Shown here one piece after another: positions 1 through 9,379 of a DNA stretch of 61,747 nt. Below the pieces are notes generated by a model. It searched no databases, had not been told where the DNA came from, and saw only the letters and a list, made by a program, of their open reading frames with translations. Positions within the stretch are counted from its first letter, which is position 1; each line of letters begins with the position of its first letter. The stretch lies in contig NZ_JADPKT010000001.1 of NCBI RefSeq assembly GCF_023074075.1, positions 1 to 61,747 of the forward strand, written 5' to 3'. The position numbers and the translations under genes were made by a program. This stretch comes from Bradyrhizobium sp. 138. GTDB taxonomy: Bacteria; Pseudomonadota; Alphaproteobacteria; Rhizobiales; Xanthobacteraceae.

Positions 1-555
1 GCCGTGATCTCCCGGGAGCCGAACTTTCCTTCTGGCCTCCCTCGCCCCGCGAATTGGATGATGCAGTCTGCCCGGTTGGGCTCGCTCGCATCTTCGCTGA
101 GACTTGACCGTGGCAACGACGGTCAGGACCACACGGTTTTGCCGTACGCACGGCCCGCCATGTCGCCCGCAGTCTTTCCAGCCCTGTCGACGAAGCCGGA
201 AACTTACAGGCGAGACGAACCTGACAGCGCCGTTCGTCTGCACGAAGCCTCGGGCTCACAGGGACTACCCGCCCTGCCCGCACCTCTCATGCCGACGCTG
301 CCGCGTCCACCGCAAGCCCGGCTCGCGATCAAGACGACACAAGATCGCCCCTCTTGGATGAGCCGGGATGAGCGACACATACGACAAAACCGAATTTCGG
401 TAAAGTGGAATATTTTTGGCAAGAGGGATTGACAGAGGGCGACACAGGCCGGCCCGTCCCGTCATCCTGAGCACGACGGCGATAGCTGCGAGGTCACGGT
501 TCAAGTCAGGAGATCATGCTATGCTTCCCGCCATCGAGGCCCTTCGAATCGTCCC
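1..555. repeat. Probable dispersed Bradyrhizobium-type non-coding repeat
   Basis: No open frame here has a convincing start, family match or coding character; the frames on both strands are arginine/proline-rich as expected of shadow frames. The text of roughly positions 5-380 resembles, from memory, a sequence found many times in Bradyrhizobium genomes. That is recall and not a search. A 13-base palindrome, ACCGAATTTCGGT, lies at 389-401 upstream of the first gene and could be a regulator site. Confidence 0.35.
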
Positions 556-1692
556 ATGGCTCTCCTGCGCAAGCTGCTGCTGCTGATCGCCGGCCTCCTC
601 GTGGCCGGTACGCCGGCGCGCGCCGCGGAATTCTACACCGAGGATCTCCGCATCCCCATGGCTGAGGCCGGACCGCAGGGGCTGGAGGCCTTTCTGGTCC
701 GCCCGGCCGGGACGAAGCGCTATCCGTTGGCGCTGCTCAGCCACGGCTCGCCGCGCAGCTTCGACGACCGCGCGACCATGTCGGCGCATAAGTATTACGG
801 CATCGCGCTCGAATACGCCCGGCGCGGCTTTGCAGCGCTGATCGTGATGCGGCGCGGCTACGGCACCTCGCCCGGCGGACGCGTCGACAGCGTCGGCGGT
901 TGCGCCAAGGCCGCCTACCTGCCCGCGGCCGCGGTCGCGGTTGCCGATTTGCGCGCCGCGATCGATGCGATGGCCCGCCGGGCTGACGTCACGACGTCGG
1001 GCATGATCGCGGCCGGCCATTCCGCCGGCGGGCTCGCAACGATCGCGCTCACTGCGCAGGCCCCGCCCGGGCTCGTCGCGGCGATCAACTTCGCCGGCGG
1101 CCGCGGCTCGCGCGACGATGACGACGTCTGCAATCCGGATGGGTTGGTGCAGGCCTTCACCGCCTTCGGCAAGACCTCGCGCGTACCGATGCTCTGGGTC
1201 TATGCGACCAACGATTCGTATTTCGGCCCCGACCTCGCGCGCCGCCTTCATGACGGATTTCGCATCGGCGGCGGCAACGCGACATTCATCGCGGCACCTT
1301 CCTTCGGCGACGATGGCCATTACCTTTATTCGGTAGCAAGCCGACCGCAATGGACGCCCTATCTCGACAGCTTCCTGCGCGAGCGCGCGCTCGTCGGTCG
1401 TGACATCCTGAGCCCGCCCGATCCCTTGCCACCACCGCGCCAGCTCAACGAGGCCGCGCGGACCGAGTTCGCGCGCTATCTCGCCAGCATGCTGCCGCAC
1501 AAGGCTTTCGCAGTGTCGCCGAACGGCGGCTATGGCTGGCGCGCGGGACGCGTCACGACCAACGAGGCCCAGCGTGACTCGCTGGCCGCCTGCATGAAAT
1601 GGTCGCCGACCTGCACGCTCTATGCGATCGACGACCGGCTGGCTGAACCTGCACTAGCGCCGGCCACCGATCAGAGCGCCCGCGCGCGCTAG
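556..1692 (+). CDS. Secreted alpha/beta-hydrolase, dienelactone-hydrolase-like
   Basis: A 378-residue protein with an N-terminal signal peptide (hydrophobic core LLLLIAGLLVAG, then an Ala-rich cleavage region near residue 24), so it probably acts in the periplasm or outside. The nucleophile elbow GHSAGG places the catalytic Ser near residue 156; an Asp near 220 (YATNDSYF) and a His near 255 (DDGHY) complete a plausible triad in the right order. The fold family covers esterases, lipases and dienelactone hydrolases, and the natural substrate cannot be told. It stands 40 bp before a transglycosylase gene on the same strand. The start lacks a strong ribosome site but is followed directly by the signal peptide. 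Confidence 0.8.
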   Translation: MALLRKLLLLIAGLLVAGTPARAAEFYTEDLRIPMAEAGPQGLEAFLVRPAGTKRYPLALLSHGSPRSFDDRATMSAHKYYGIALEYARRGFAALIVMRRGYGTSPGGRVDSVGGCAKAAYLPAAAVAVADLRAAIDAMARRADVTTSGMIAAGHSAGGLATIALTAQAPPGLVAAINFAGGRGSRDDDDVCNPDGLVQAFTAFGKTSRVPMLWVYATNDSYFGPDLARRLHDGFRIGGGNATFIAAPSFGDDGHYLYSVASRPQWTPYLDSFLRERALVGRDILSPPDPLPPPRQLNEAARTEFARYLASMLPHKAFAVSPNGGYGWRAGRVTTNEAQRDSLAACMKWSPTCTLYAIDDRLAEPALAPATDQSARAR

Positions 1693-1732
1693 TCCCCGCG
1701 CGCCGGAGGCCGTTTGTTAACTCCGAAGAACT

Positions 1733-2545
1733 ATGACAGACCCCATGCTGTGGGACCGGGCACGCTTCAATCTCGGCGCCACGTGGAGACACGTGGCGGT
1801 CGTCCTGCTGTTGTCGGCCCCGCTTGGCGCGCACGCCGCAGACGGCGACACGGACGGCCCGCGCACGACGTCGGCAGTCTCCAGGGCAGAGCTCGGCGCC
1901 GGCGAGACACCATCATCCCGGGCCATGATCCGGAAGATCATCGAGAGGGAAACCGCCAAGACCGATCTACCGGCCGACATCGCCGAAGCCGTCGTCTTCG
2001 TCGAAAGCGGCTACAATTCGGCCGTGATCGGCAACGTCGGCGAGATCGGCCTGATGCAGGTGCGGCCCGAGACCGCGGCGGTGCTGGGCTTCCGGGGCAC
2101 CGAGGCGGAGCTCGCCGAACCCGACATCAACATCCATTATGGGGTGCTTTATCTCAGCCGGGCCTGGCGCCTGGCGGATAGGGATCTCTGCCGCGCCCTC
2201 ATGAAATACCGGGCGGGCCATGGCGAGGAAGAGATGACGCCGCGGTCGCAGGTCTATTGCAACCGGGCCCGTAATCGTCTTGCCGCCATGAATTCGAGGG
2301 CTCTGGACGCCGAGGTCGCGGCCGTTCCGGATCCGGCGCCCCGGCCAACCTCCGCAGCTCAAGCGACGGCTCCGGCAAAACCGGCGAGCCGCCCGAAGAT
2401 GCCGGTGCAGCCCAAAACGGTCTATGCCCGCTATCGTCAAGGCACCGCGGCCGCCAGCCGCGCCTATTGGGCTGCCCACGAGGCCAGGGTCAGCCAGATC
2501 AAGGCGCGCATCGAAGCGCGATGGAAGCGCGTCGCAACGCGTTGA
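1733..2545 (+). CDS. Lytic transglycosylase, SLT domain
   Basis: A 270-residue exported protein that should cleave the MurNAc-GlcNAc bond of peptidoglycan with formation of anhydro-muropeptides. After a signal segment (residues about 15-36) comes an SLT domain with the catalytic Glu in VFVESGYN (near residue 91), the GEIGLMQV motif and the NIHYGVLYLSRA helix; these are hallmark goose-lysozyme-like motifs. The last third is rich in Pro/Ala/Lys and basic residues and is probably a linker or wall-binding tail. An alternative ATG lies at 1745. Family assignment is sure; its role in turnover, or in an assembly step such as secretion through the wall, is open. Confidence 0.85.
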   Translation: MTDPMLWDRARFNLGATWRHVAVVLLLSAPLGAHAADGDTDGPRTTSAVSRAELGAGETPSSRAMIRKIIERETAKTDLPADIAEAVVFVESGYNSAVIGNVGEIGLMQVRPETAAVLGFRGTEAELAEPDINIHYGVLYLSRAWRLADRDLCRALMKYRAGHGEEEMTPRSQVYCNRARNRLAAMNSRALDAEVAAVPDPAPRPTSAAQATAPAKPASRPKMPVQPKTVYARYRQGTAAASRAYWAAHEARVSQIKARIEARWKRVATR

Positions 2546-2555
2546 AGAGGATGCG

Positions 2556-3287
2556 CTACGGCCGCTCGCTAAGCGCGAGCTTGTAGCCGACGCCGGTGAC
2601 GGTCGCGATCACCGGCGTGCCGCTGCCGACGAGCTTGCGGCGCAGCCGCGCCACCAGCGCATCGACCGTGCGGATGTCGACCTCGGCCTGGCGATTGCTC
2701 ACGACCTCGATCAGATAGTCGCGGCTGAGCGGCCGTCCGTCGGCGCCGACCAGCGCCGCCAGCAGATCGAATTCGGCGCGGGTCAAGGCTACCGGCTTGC
2801 CGTCGCTGCCGAGCAATTCGCGCCGGGTCAGGTCGATGATCCAGTCGCCGAACGCGATCGAATTGTGGTTGCGCGCTGCCTTGCGGTCGAGCGAGCGCCG
2901 CCGCAGCACGCTGCGCGCGCGCGCGAGCAGGTCGCGCAGATTGATCGGCTTGGTGACGTAGTGGTCGCCTGCGATCTCGAGGCCGAGGATGCGATCGACG
3001 TCGGTGTCGCGGCGCGTCACGAAGATGATGCCCGCATTGCTGGTGGCCTGAATCTCCTTGGCGAGATCGAAGCCGTCGCCGTCGGGCAGCTGCAGGTCGA
3101 GAAAGACGAGATCGGTGCGCGCGCGCAGCGCCTGGCGGCATTCCGCGCAGGAGCCGGCGCCGACCACGTCGAAATTGTTCTCGCTGAAATAGCCGACCAG
3201 CATGGTCCGCGTCACCGGATCGTCCTCGACGACGATCAGCCGCTCGCGGCCGGCGGGACGCAATTCCTGACGTGCGGAATCAACCAC
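2556..3287 (-). CDS. OmpR/PhoB-type response regulator
   Basis: A two-component transcription factor of about 243 residues. The receiver domain begins at RLIVVEDD, has the phospho-acceptor Asp in VFLDLQLPDGDGF and the conserved Lys in YVTKPINL. A winged-helix DNA-binding domain follows (LTRAEFDLLAAL ... VDALVARLRRKL ... GVGYKL). The frame stays open upstream to 3515, but the extra 76 residues carry no homology and include a peptide encoded by a 21-bp tandem repeat, so I chose the GTG at 3287, giving a normal family length. No cognate histidine kinase is adjacent; the partial kinase at the right edge is far away. The gene converges on the transglycosylase with 10 bp between stops. Confidence 0.85.
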   Translation of the reverse strand: MVDSARQELRPAGRERLIVVEDDPVTRTMLVGYFSENNFDVVGAGSCAECRQALRARTDLVFLDLQLPDGDGFDLAKEIQATSNAGIIFVTRRDTDVDRILGLEIAGDHYVTKPINLRDLLARARSVLRRRSLDRKAARNHNSIAFGDWIIDLTRRELLGSDGKPVALTRAEFDLLAALVGADGRPLSRDYLIEVVSNRQAEVDIRTVDALVARLRRKLVGSGTPVIATVTGVGYKLALSERP

Positions 3288-3315
3288 GGTCTTGGATATC
3301 CTGTGTGCCTGTGAC

Positions 3316-3363
3316 CCTTGGATGGCCTGCGGCCCGCCTTGGATGGCCTGCGGCCCCCCTTGG
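3316..3363. repeat. 21-bp tandem repeat, 2.3 copies
   Basis: The unit starting CCTTGGATGGCCTGCGGCCC occurs at 3316-3336 and 3337-3357, with CCTTGG again at 3358-3363. It lies just upstream of the chosen start of the response-regulator gene, and its translation (GGPQAIQ repeated) is not part of the receiver fold. This favours an untranslated leader. Confidence 0.8.
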
Positions 3364-3696
3364 AAATTCAAGCCACCGCGCAACGCGCTGTCATGTGAAC
3401 GGACATTCACGACTTGTTCGAGCCCCCGAAATGCCTGCCGGAATACTAGGCGCGTTGTGATGCGCAAACAATATTGGTCATGGTCTTCAACTATTAAGTA
3501 TGAATTGGCCCACAATTCTCACTCCGCGCATCAGCGCAGCATGCCCCCCGGGGGCCTTTGCGCCTGCGGAGGCCAGTCCCGAACATTCGGCCTCGGACTC
3601 AACCGCCGGTTAACGTAAAAAAAGCCTTCGGCTTCGGAAAGCCCGGTCGCGTCTCTATTGTCCCGCCTGCACAATGAGAACCACGGAGCAGGCGTG

Positions 3697-4857
3697 ATGC
3701 AGGGGCAGGCCCGGTTGGCTGCCGGTCGAATCGAGCAAGGCACGGCGCCGTTCGGCCGTGCACACACGCTCGATGTCCTGCGCGGCCTTGCCATTGCAGG
3801 GGTGATGGCAATCCACGTCTCGCAGGCATTTCCGTCGAACATCCACGCCGTCGATTTCGCCTTCATGTGCGGCTGGACCGGCGTCAACGTGTTCTATTTC
3901 GTCAGCGCCATGACGATGTGCCTGATGTGGACACAGCGCAGCGGGGAAACGAATCCGACCGGCAAATTCTACATCCGCCGTGCCTTGCGCATCGCGCCGC
4001 TGTTCTGGCTCGCGATCCCGGTCTACCTCGCCATCAACGGCACCGGGCCGAGCGACAATGCGCCGGGTGGCATCGGGCCGGTTCAGGTGATCCTGACCGC
4101 GACCTTCCTGCACGGCTTCTGGCCGGACAGCGTCAACAGCGTGGTGCCGGGCGACTGGTCGATCGCGGCGGAGATGACCTTCTATCTCGTCTTCCCGCTT
4201 CTGATCACCGCGTTCGGATCGCGCCGCCATCTCTATCTCGCATTGGCGATCGCGCTGCATCTCGTCAATGTCTGCCTGTTCAAGCCGTGGGCCTTCGCGC
4301 TGTTCTCGGCCTATTACGGCCCCGGTCACGAGGCATTCGTCTGGACTACGCTGCACATCAGCTTCCTGAACCAGCTTCCGGTCTTCCTGATCGGGTGCGC
4401 GCTGTTCTTCTCGCTACGCGACGGTTTTGCCAGGTCCGACGCCGCGATCTACGCCGTCTTCATCGCGATGTCCTTTGCCGCCGACCGCGCAACCGGCTCG
4501 CATGAATTCAACTATCTGATGATCAATCTCGTGCTCGGCGCGCTGGTGGTCGGCTGCATCAAGCTTGCCGTCCGCTTGCAGCCGCTCGAGGCGCTCGGCC
4601 GCAACTCCTATTCGATGTATCTGTCGCACTTCGCGGTGATCTACGGCCTGCGCCAGCTCTGGCCGCTGGCGGACGCGCTGGTCTCGCTGCTGATCGCCTA
4701 TGTCGTCACCGCCGCGCTGAGCTATCTCGTCGCGCGCGCGACATGGCACCTGGTCGAACGGCACGCGCAGAACCTGGCGCATCGCCTGACGTCAGCGGCA
4801 CCGGACCGATCAAGCCTCCGGCCGACCATTGCCGCTACTGTGGCCGGCATACGCTGA
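3697..4857 (+). CDS. Acyltransferase-3 (OafA/YrhL-type) membrane protein
   Basis: A 386-residue multi-pass inner-membrane protein that should transfer acetyl or another acyl group to a cell-surface glycan. It opens with the family signature TLDVLRGLAIAGVMAIH, containing the conserved His, and then RRALRIAPLFWL; about ten hydrophobic segments follow. ATG 3697 is preferred over the upstream TTG at 3658 because GGAG at 3685-3688 sits eight bases before it. It is one of five acyltransferase-3 genes in the window and is separated from the main EPS locus by two other genes. The target polymer is unknown. Confidence 0.85.
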   Translation: MQGQARLAAGRIEQGTAPFGRAHTLDVLRGLAIAGVMAIHVSQAFPSNIHAVDFAFMCGWTGVNVFYFVSAMTMCLMWTQRSGETNPTGKFYIRRALRIAPLFWLAIPVYLAINGTGPSDNAPGGIGPVQVILTATFLHGFWPDSVNSVVPGDWSIAAEMTFYLVFPLLITAFGSRRHLYLALAIALHLVNVCLFKPWAFALFSAYYGPGHEAFVWTTLHISFLNQLPVFLIGCALFFSLRDGFARSDAAIYAVFIAMSFAADRATGSHEFNYLMINLVLGALVVGCIKLAVRLQPLEALGRNSYSMYLSHFAVIYGLRQLWPLADALVSLLIAYVVTAALSYLVARATWHLVERHAQNLAHRLTSAAPDRSSLRPTIAATVAGIR

Positions 4858-4950
4858 ACGCGCCAGCTCCGTGCCTGCCGGCCCGATGCGGCTTGCTTCA
4901 TTGCCGCTTTCATATCTACTGTGAAGACTCCTCACGCTGGAGTGGACACG

Positions 4951-5799
4951 ATGGAGGTCATACTGCTCGGCACCGGCGGCCCGCGCCCGGATCCGCGCCG
5001 CATGGCGACGACCACGCTGATCAGGCTCGGCGACGAGAATATCCTGTTCGATGCCGGCCGCGGCGTCGTGGTGCAGCTCAGCAAGGCCGGCGTTCCGCTC
5101 GGCGCCATCAACACGGTCTTTCTCACGCACCATCACTTCGACCACATCGGCGACCTCTACGACGTGATGCTGAATTCATGGATGTCCGGGCGCAAGGACG
5201 AGCTGCGCATCTACGGACCGCCGGATACCGAGCGACTCGTTCACACGTTGGTCACGCAGGTCTACGACAAGGACATCGCCTGGCGGGATCAGGGCGAGCC
5301 GAGCTTCGGCGGCTGGAAACCCGTCGCCGCAACGGACATCGTACCGGGTCCCATTCTCGACACCGGGCGCTGGAAGATCAGCGCCGAGCTGGTCTCGCAT
5401 GGCGATGGCCTCGACATGCCGCCGGCTTTCCTCGCGCGATGGATGTGTCTCGGCTACCGCTTCGAAGCGGAGGGCAAGGTCATTGCAATTTCGGGCGACA
5501 CCGTCCCCTGCCCCGGGCTCGAGCGGCTGGCACAGGGAGCCGACCTGCTGGTTCAGTGCTGCTTCCTCGCGACGCCGGAGATCAACAACGAGCACCTACG
5601 CCGCCTTGCGAAATTCACCATCGCCTGCGGCGATACCGTCGGCAAGGTCGCGGCCAAGGCCGGCGTCAAGAAGCTCGCGCTGACCCATCACCGGCCGCGC
5701 ACCGACGATGCCATGCTGAACGCGCTGCTCGCGGATGTCAGGCAGGACTATGCGGGTCCCGTCGTGCTCGGCGAGGATCTCACGCGGATCGAGGTTTGA
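4951..5799 (+). CDS. Metallo-beta-lactamase-fold hydrolase, RNase Z-like
   Basis: A 282-residue cytoplasmic-looking protein. It begins with the strand MEVILLGTGGPRPDP, which is typical of the RNase Z/arylsulfatase-like branch. The metal-binding motif THHHFDHIGD is intact, a further Asp lies in ISGDTVPCPG, and late His residues lie in LTHHRPR, so two-zinc hydrolysis is likely. ATG 4951 is chosen because GGAG lies eight bases upstream; a GTG at 4921 is possible. True tRNA-processing RNase Z is one option, but relatives act on phosphodiesters, sulfate esters or lactones. The surrounding genes do not define the substrate. Confidence 0.8.
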   Translation: MEVILLGTGGPRPDPRRMATTTLIRLGDENILFDAGRGVVVQLSKAGVPLGAINTVFLTHHHFDHIGDLYDVMLNSWMSGRKDELRIYGPPDTERLVHTLVTQVYDKDIAWRDQGEPSFGGWKPVAATDIVPGPILDTGRWKISAELVSHGDGLDMPPAFLARWMCLGYRFEAEGKVIAISGDTVPCPGLERLAQGADLLVQCCFLATPEINNEHLRRLAKFTIACGDTVGKVAAKAGVKKLALTHHRPRTDDAMLNALLADVRQDYAGPVVLGEDLTRIEV

Positions 5800-5826
5800 G
5801 GGCCATCGATCAGCTCGCTTTCGGTC

Positions 5827-6702
5827 TCAGGACGATCCGACCTCGATCCGGAACGACAGTTGCTCTTCCGCGCCTGCTGCGATGTGCATCAGGCCCGGCT
5901 TGTCGCTGAACTCGCCATCGAATCCGGCGGGACTGGCATAACCGCGCCAGGGCTCGATGCAGAGGAACGGCGCGCCGGATGGTTTCGACCAGACGCCGAG
6001 TTCGCGAAAGCCGCGCCAGGACATTTTGAGCCAGGGACCGGTGGACGCGGCATAGCGGACCGCGTTGCTCTCGATCCGGTCGAAAATGACGGCGTCGTCG
6101 GTGAACAGGGATTCGGACAAGGGGAGCACGGCACCTTTGACCGGGCTGGGCTCCATTGCCGGGCGCAGCAACCCGCCATCAAGACGGCGGACAGGAGACG
6201 ACTCCGCCCCGGCGAAGGTCAGCGCGTAGCTCTCCTTGGCAAGTTCCGACTGAAGCGGCCAGTTGAACGCGGGATGACCACCGATCGAAGCCGGCAATGT
6301 CTCCTTGCCGGTGTTGGCGATTACGAGCGTCAGATCGAGGCCAGCATCGTCGAGCATATAGATTGCGGTCAGCCGAAACGCGAACGCATAGAGCTCACGC
6401 GTCGTCTCGCTGTCTTCGAGCACCAGCGCGCAGCGGCGCTCGCCGCGTTCTGTCCACGCAAAGCGGCTGTCGCGCGCAAAGCCGTGCTGGGTCATCCGAT
6501 ATGTCCTGCCCCGGTGCCGCAATTCGTCCCTGGGCAGGCGCCCGACGATCGGAAACAGCAACGGCGCATGGCGCGGCCATTCCGGCCCCGCCTGCCAGAC
6601 GAATTCGGTGACGCCATCCTTCAGCGAGCACAGCTCGGCGCCCTGCGCCTTGATGGTCGCGGTGAGGGAGCCGCTGCGGAGGGAGTGGGTGTCATCGCTC
6701 AT
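5827..6702 (-). CDS. Aldose 1-epimerase family protein (LacX-like)
   Basis: A 291-residue protein of the galactose-mutarotase-like beta-sandwich fold. Visible family features are the early GAELCSLK segment, the FPIVGRLPRDE motif, the HGFARDSRF motif with its conserved His and Arg, and GGHPAFNWP. Such proteins interconvert alpha and beta anomers of aldoses or hexose phosphates. It is divergent from the EPS glycosyltransferase gene at 6885 and converges on the hydrolase at 4951. It may supply sugar anomers, but no operon link shows this. No signal peptide is seen, so it is probably cytoplasmic. Confidence 0.8.
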   Translation of the reverse strand: MSDDTHSLRSGSLTATIKAQGAELCSLKDGVTEFVWQAGPEWPRHAPLLFPIVGRLPRDELRHRGRTYRMTQHGFARDSRFAWTERGERRCALVLEDSETTRELYAFAFRLTAIYMLDDAGLDLTLVIANTGKETLPASIGGHPAFNWPLQSELAKESYALTFAGAESSPVRRLDGGLLRPAMEPSPVKGAVLPLSESLFTDDAVIFDRIESNAVRYAASTGPWLKMSWRGFRELGVWSKPSGAPFLCIEPWRGYASPAGFDGEFSDKPGLMHIAAGAEEQLSFRIEVGSS

Positions 6703-6884
6703 GCGCGAGATCTATACCGCGACCTCATATGCAGCAAGGCGGCGCCAGCCATGCAGCCGGCGCCTCAGCGCCCTGCAGAGCTGCGTCATATTTCTGTACC
6801 TAACGGTTGCTCCTGTGCGGGTCGTCCGCCGCCCGCTTGTTCGGAAACGCGGCCCGGATCCTCACGAACAATTCTGGTAGCCAA

Positions 6885-7988
6885 TTGAAATTCTTCATCA
6901 ACGGCCGCTTTCTGTCGCAAAAGCTCACCGGCGTGCAGCGTTATGCCGCCGAAATCGTCAAGGCGATCGACGCGCAGCTGGCGTCGGAGCAAGCGCCCGC
7001 CTCGCTGCGGAACGCAGACTGGCAGTTGCTGACGCCCGTGAATGCAAGTGAAGAGCTTCAGCTCGAGCGAATCAAGATTCGCACCGTCGGCCGCTTGCGC
7101 GGGCACGCCTGGGATCAAGTCGAGCTGGCGCGCGCCGCTGCGGGCGGCCGCTTGATCAGTCTCGCCAATGCCGGCCCCGTGTTCCATCGCGACCACATTG
7201 TCGTGATCCACGACGCACAGGTGTTTCGCAGGCCTGACTTCTTCAACTGGCGCTATCTGGCAGTTCACCGCACGATGGGCCGGCTGCTCGCCCGACATGC
7301 AAGCATCGCAACCGTATCGGGCTTTTCGCGCAAAGAGCTTGCCGAGGTGCTGAATCTGTCGGCAACGGAGATCCCGGTCTTCCCCAACAGCGCAGAACAT
7401 TTCGCCAGGACGAAGCCGGATCCCGACATCATTGCCAGACTTGGGGTTCAGCCGCAGAAATTCTTCCTCTATGTTGGCTCGCGCACCAAGAACAAGAATC
7501 TCTCCGTCGCGATCCGTGCCGTCCAGCTGCTCGACCGGGCCGATGTTCCGCTGGTCATCGTCGGCGGCGACAACAGCAAGGTCTTTCAGGACAATTCTGG
7601 CGACGGGGCTTCCGGCCTGCTGCTGGCCGGACGTCTGACGGACGGCGAGATCGCAGCGCTCTATGCGCAGGCATCGGCTTTCGTGTTTCCTTCGCTCTAT
7701 GAAGGGTTCGGCGTGCCGCCGCTCGAAGCCATGCTGTTCGGTTGTCCGGTTATCGCTTCGACGGCCGATGCCGTCGTGGAGACATGCGGCAACGCCGCTG
7801 CGTATTTTGACGCCAATGATGCCGAAGCGTTGAAGCAGCTCATGCTCGAAAGATTGGCAACCGGCGCCATCTCTGATCAGGAACGCATGCGGCAGCAGGA
7901 TCGCGTTGCATTCTATTCGTGGAAGAAATCGGCGAAGGCTCTGCTCGATCATCTCGCAGGGCCGGCCAACGTCGCCAGCGCTGCTTGA
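6885..7988 (+). CDS. Family-4 glycosyltransferase (EPS locus)
   Basis: A 367-residue GT-B enzyme expected to add a sugar from a nucleotide-sugar donor to the lipid-linked repeat unit on the cytoplasmic face. The N-terminus KFFINGRFLSQKLTGVQRYA is typical of this subfamily, and the C-terminal donor site shows PSLYEGFGVPPLEAM with the conserved Glu pair. The start is a TTG at 6885, because the upstream frame (TTG 6807) is not homologous; no in-frame ATG fits. The ribosome site is weak. It is the first gene of the rightward EPS series. Sugar specificity cannot be read from the sequence. Confidence 0.85.
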   Translation: MKFFINGRFLSQKLTGVQRYAAEIVKAIDAQLASEQAPASLRNADWQLLTPVNASEELQLERIKIRTVGRLRGHAWDQVELARAAAGGRLISLANAGPVFHRDHIVVIHDAQVFRRPDFFNWRYLAVHRTMGRLLARHASIATVSGFSRKELAEVLNLSATEIPVFPNSAEHFARTKPDPDIIARLGVQPQKFFLYVGSRTKNKNLSVAIRAVQLLDRADVPLVIVGGDNSKVFQDNSGDGASGLLLAGRLTDGEIAALYAQASAFVFPSLYEGFGVPPLEAMLFGCPVIASTADAVVETCGNAAAYFDANDAEALKQLMLERLATGAISDQERMRQQDRVAFYSWKKSAKALLDHLAGPANVASAA

Positions 7989-8239
7989 AATTCGACGCAA
8001 TTCGCCTTTCGCGCGCAATGGTTCTTGCACAAACCTTTTGCAACTCGCTGCGCGTTTTGTGGTTCCATGAAACTTTTTGTTTTTTCTAAACAGCACAAGC
8101 GCAAAGAGCTTGGCGCAACATCACCACATCGTTGCCCCATTATCGCTACGTATTCGAGGAACTGTATCTCGCACTAGCGAACACAGAACAGGGATGCACG
8201 ATGTCCGGCTCTCCGACGCAGCCTTATGCGAGGCAAACG

Positions 8240-9379
8240 ATGAAAGTGCTGCACATCGCCGAGACGATTCGGGGCGGGATTGCGAGCTACCTGAATGAGT
8301 TGCATCCGCAGCAGCAGGCAAGTTTCGGCGCGGAGAACGTGCACTATGTCGTGCCCTCGGATCATCGCCGCGATCTTCCCGCAGTCGATGACGGCCAGAT
8401 TACGACGTTCGAACGATCCGGCCGCGGCGTCGCGGGACTGTTCCAGATGTTTCGCGCGAGCATGCAGGCACTGGACGCCTTCAAGCCGGACGTGGTGCAT
8501 CTGCATTCCTCGTTTGCAGGCCTCGTGCTCCGCCCCGCGCTTGCGGCCCGCTCCGGCGGTCCGCGCGTGGTTTATTGCCCGCACGGCTGGGCATTTACGC
8601 GCGAGACCGGCCGCCTCAGTCACGTGGTGACAAAGGCGGCAGAAAACCTTCTGGCTCGGACGTCGGACCGAATCATCTGCATCTCCGGCGACGAGTTCAA
8701 CGAAGCGGTCCGCGCGGGAATTCCGGCCGACCGCCTTACCCTCGTTCATAACGGCATCTCGAAGACGCGCTCGCCGCAGCCGGTCGCGGCGGACTGGACC
8801 TCCAAGAAGGTCAAAGTCCTGTTCATCGGACGCCTGGACCGTCAGAAGGGATTCGATCTCCTGATCGAAGCGGCGCGCACGCTGGAAGATGTGCTGGATG
8901 TCCGCATGATCGGCGCCTCCGTCGTCAACAAGTACGAAGGCCCAAGCGTCCCGTCCAACGTGTCGCTGCTGGGCTGGCTCGATCGCCCGACCATCGAGAC
9001 CCAGCTCGAGGCCGCCGACCTCGTCGTGATCCCGTCACGCTGGGAGGCCTTTGGCCTCGTTGCCCTGGAAGCGATGCGTGCGGCCAAACCCATCCTGGCA
9101 TTCCGCAGTGGCGCGTTGCCCGAGATCGTCGTCGACGGCGTGACCGGCGTGCTTTGCGAGCCGGTGGCCGTTCAGCCGCTCGTCGATGGTTTCCGGCGGG
9201 CGCTCGATTTCGATCTCAAGGTGCTGGGGCAGCGCGGCTACGCCCGGTTCAAGCAGCTTTATGACGTTCAGAAGACGCATGGACAGCTGCAACAGGTCTA
9301 TGCCGAGCTGCTGCATGACGAGCGGACGCCGGTCGAGGCGAAGGCGGCCCTGCAATCGGATCTCTCCAAGAATTTCTGA
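8240..9379 (+). CDS. Family-4 glycosyltransferase (EPS locus)
   Basis: About 379 residues with the GT-B fold. The start MKVLHIAETIRGGIASYLNE is standard for the family and has GAGG six bases before it; an in-frame ATG at 8201 with AGGGA upstream would add 13 residues. A middle strand KVLFIGRLDRQKGFDLL marks the donor domain, and PSRWEAFGLVALEAM is the conserved nucleotide-sugar loop. Its stop overlaps the next start by one base (TGATG), implying translational coupling with the glycoside hydrolase gene. It should extend the EPS repeat unit; donor and linkage are unknown. Confidence 0.88.
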   Translation: MKVLHIAETIRGGIASYLNELHPQQQASFGAENVHYVVPSDHRRDLPAVDDGQITTFERSGRGVAGLFQMFRASMQALDAFKPDVVHLHSSFAGLVLRPALAARSGGPRVVYCPHGWAFTRETGRLSHVVTKAAENLLARTSDRIICISGDEFNEAVRAGIPADRLTLVHNGISKTRSPQPVAADWTSKKVKVLFIGRLDRQKGFDLLIEAARTLEDVLDVRMIGASVVNKYEGPSVPSNVSLLGWLDRPTIETQLEAADLVVIPSRWEAFGLVALEAMRAAKPILAFRSGALPEIVVDGVTGVLCEPVAVQPLVDGFRRALDFDLKVLGQRGYARFKQLYDVQKTHGQLQQVYAELLHDERTPVEAKAALQSDLSKNF

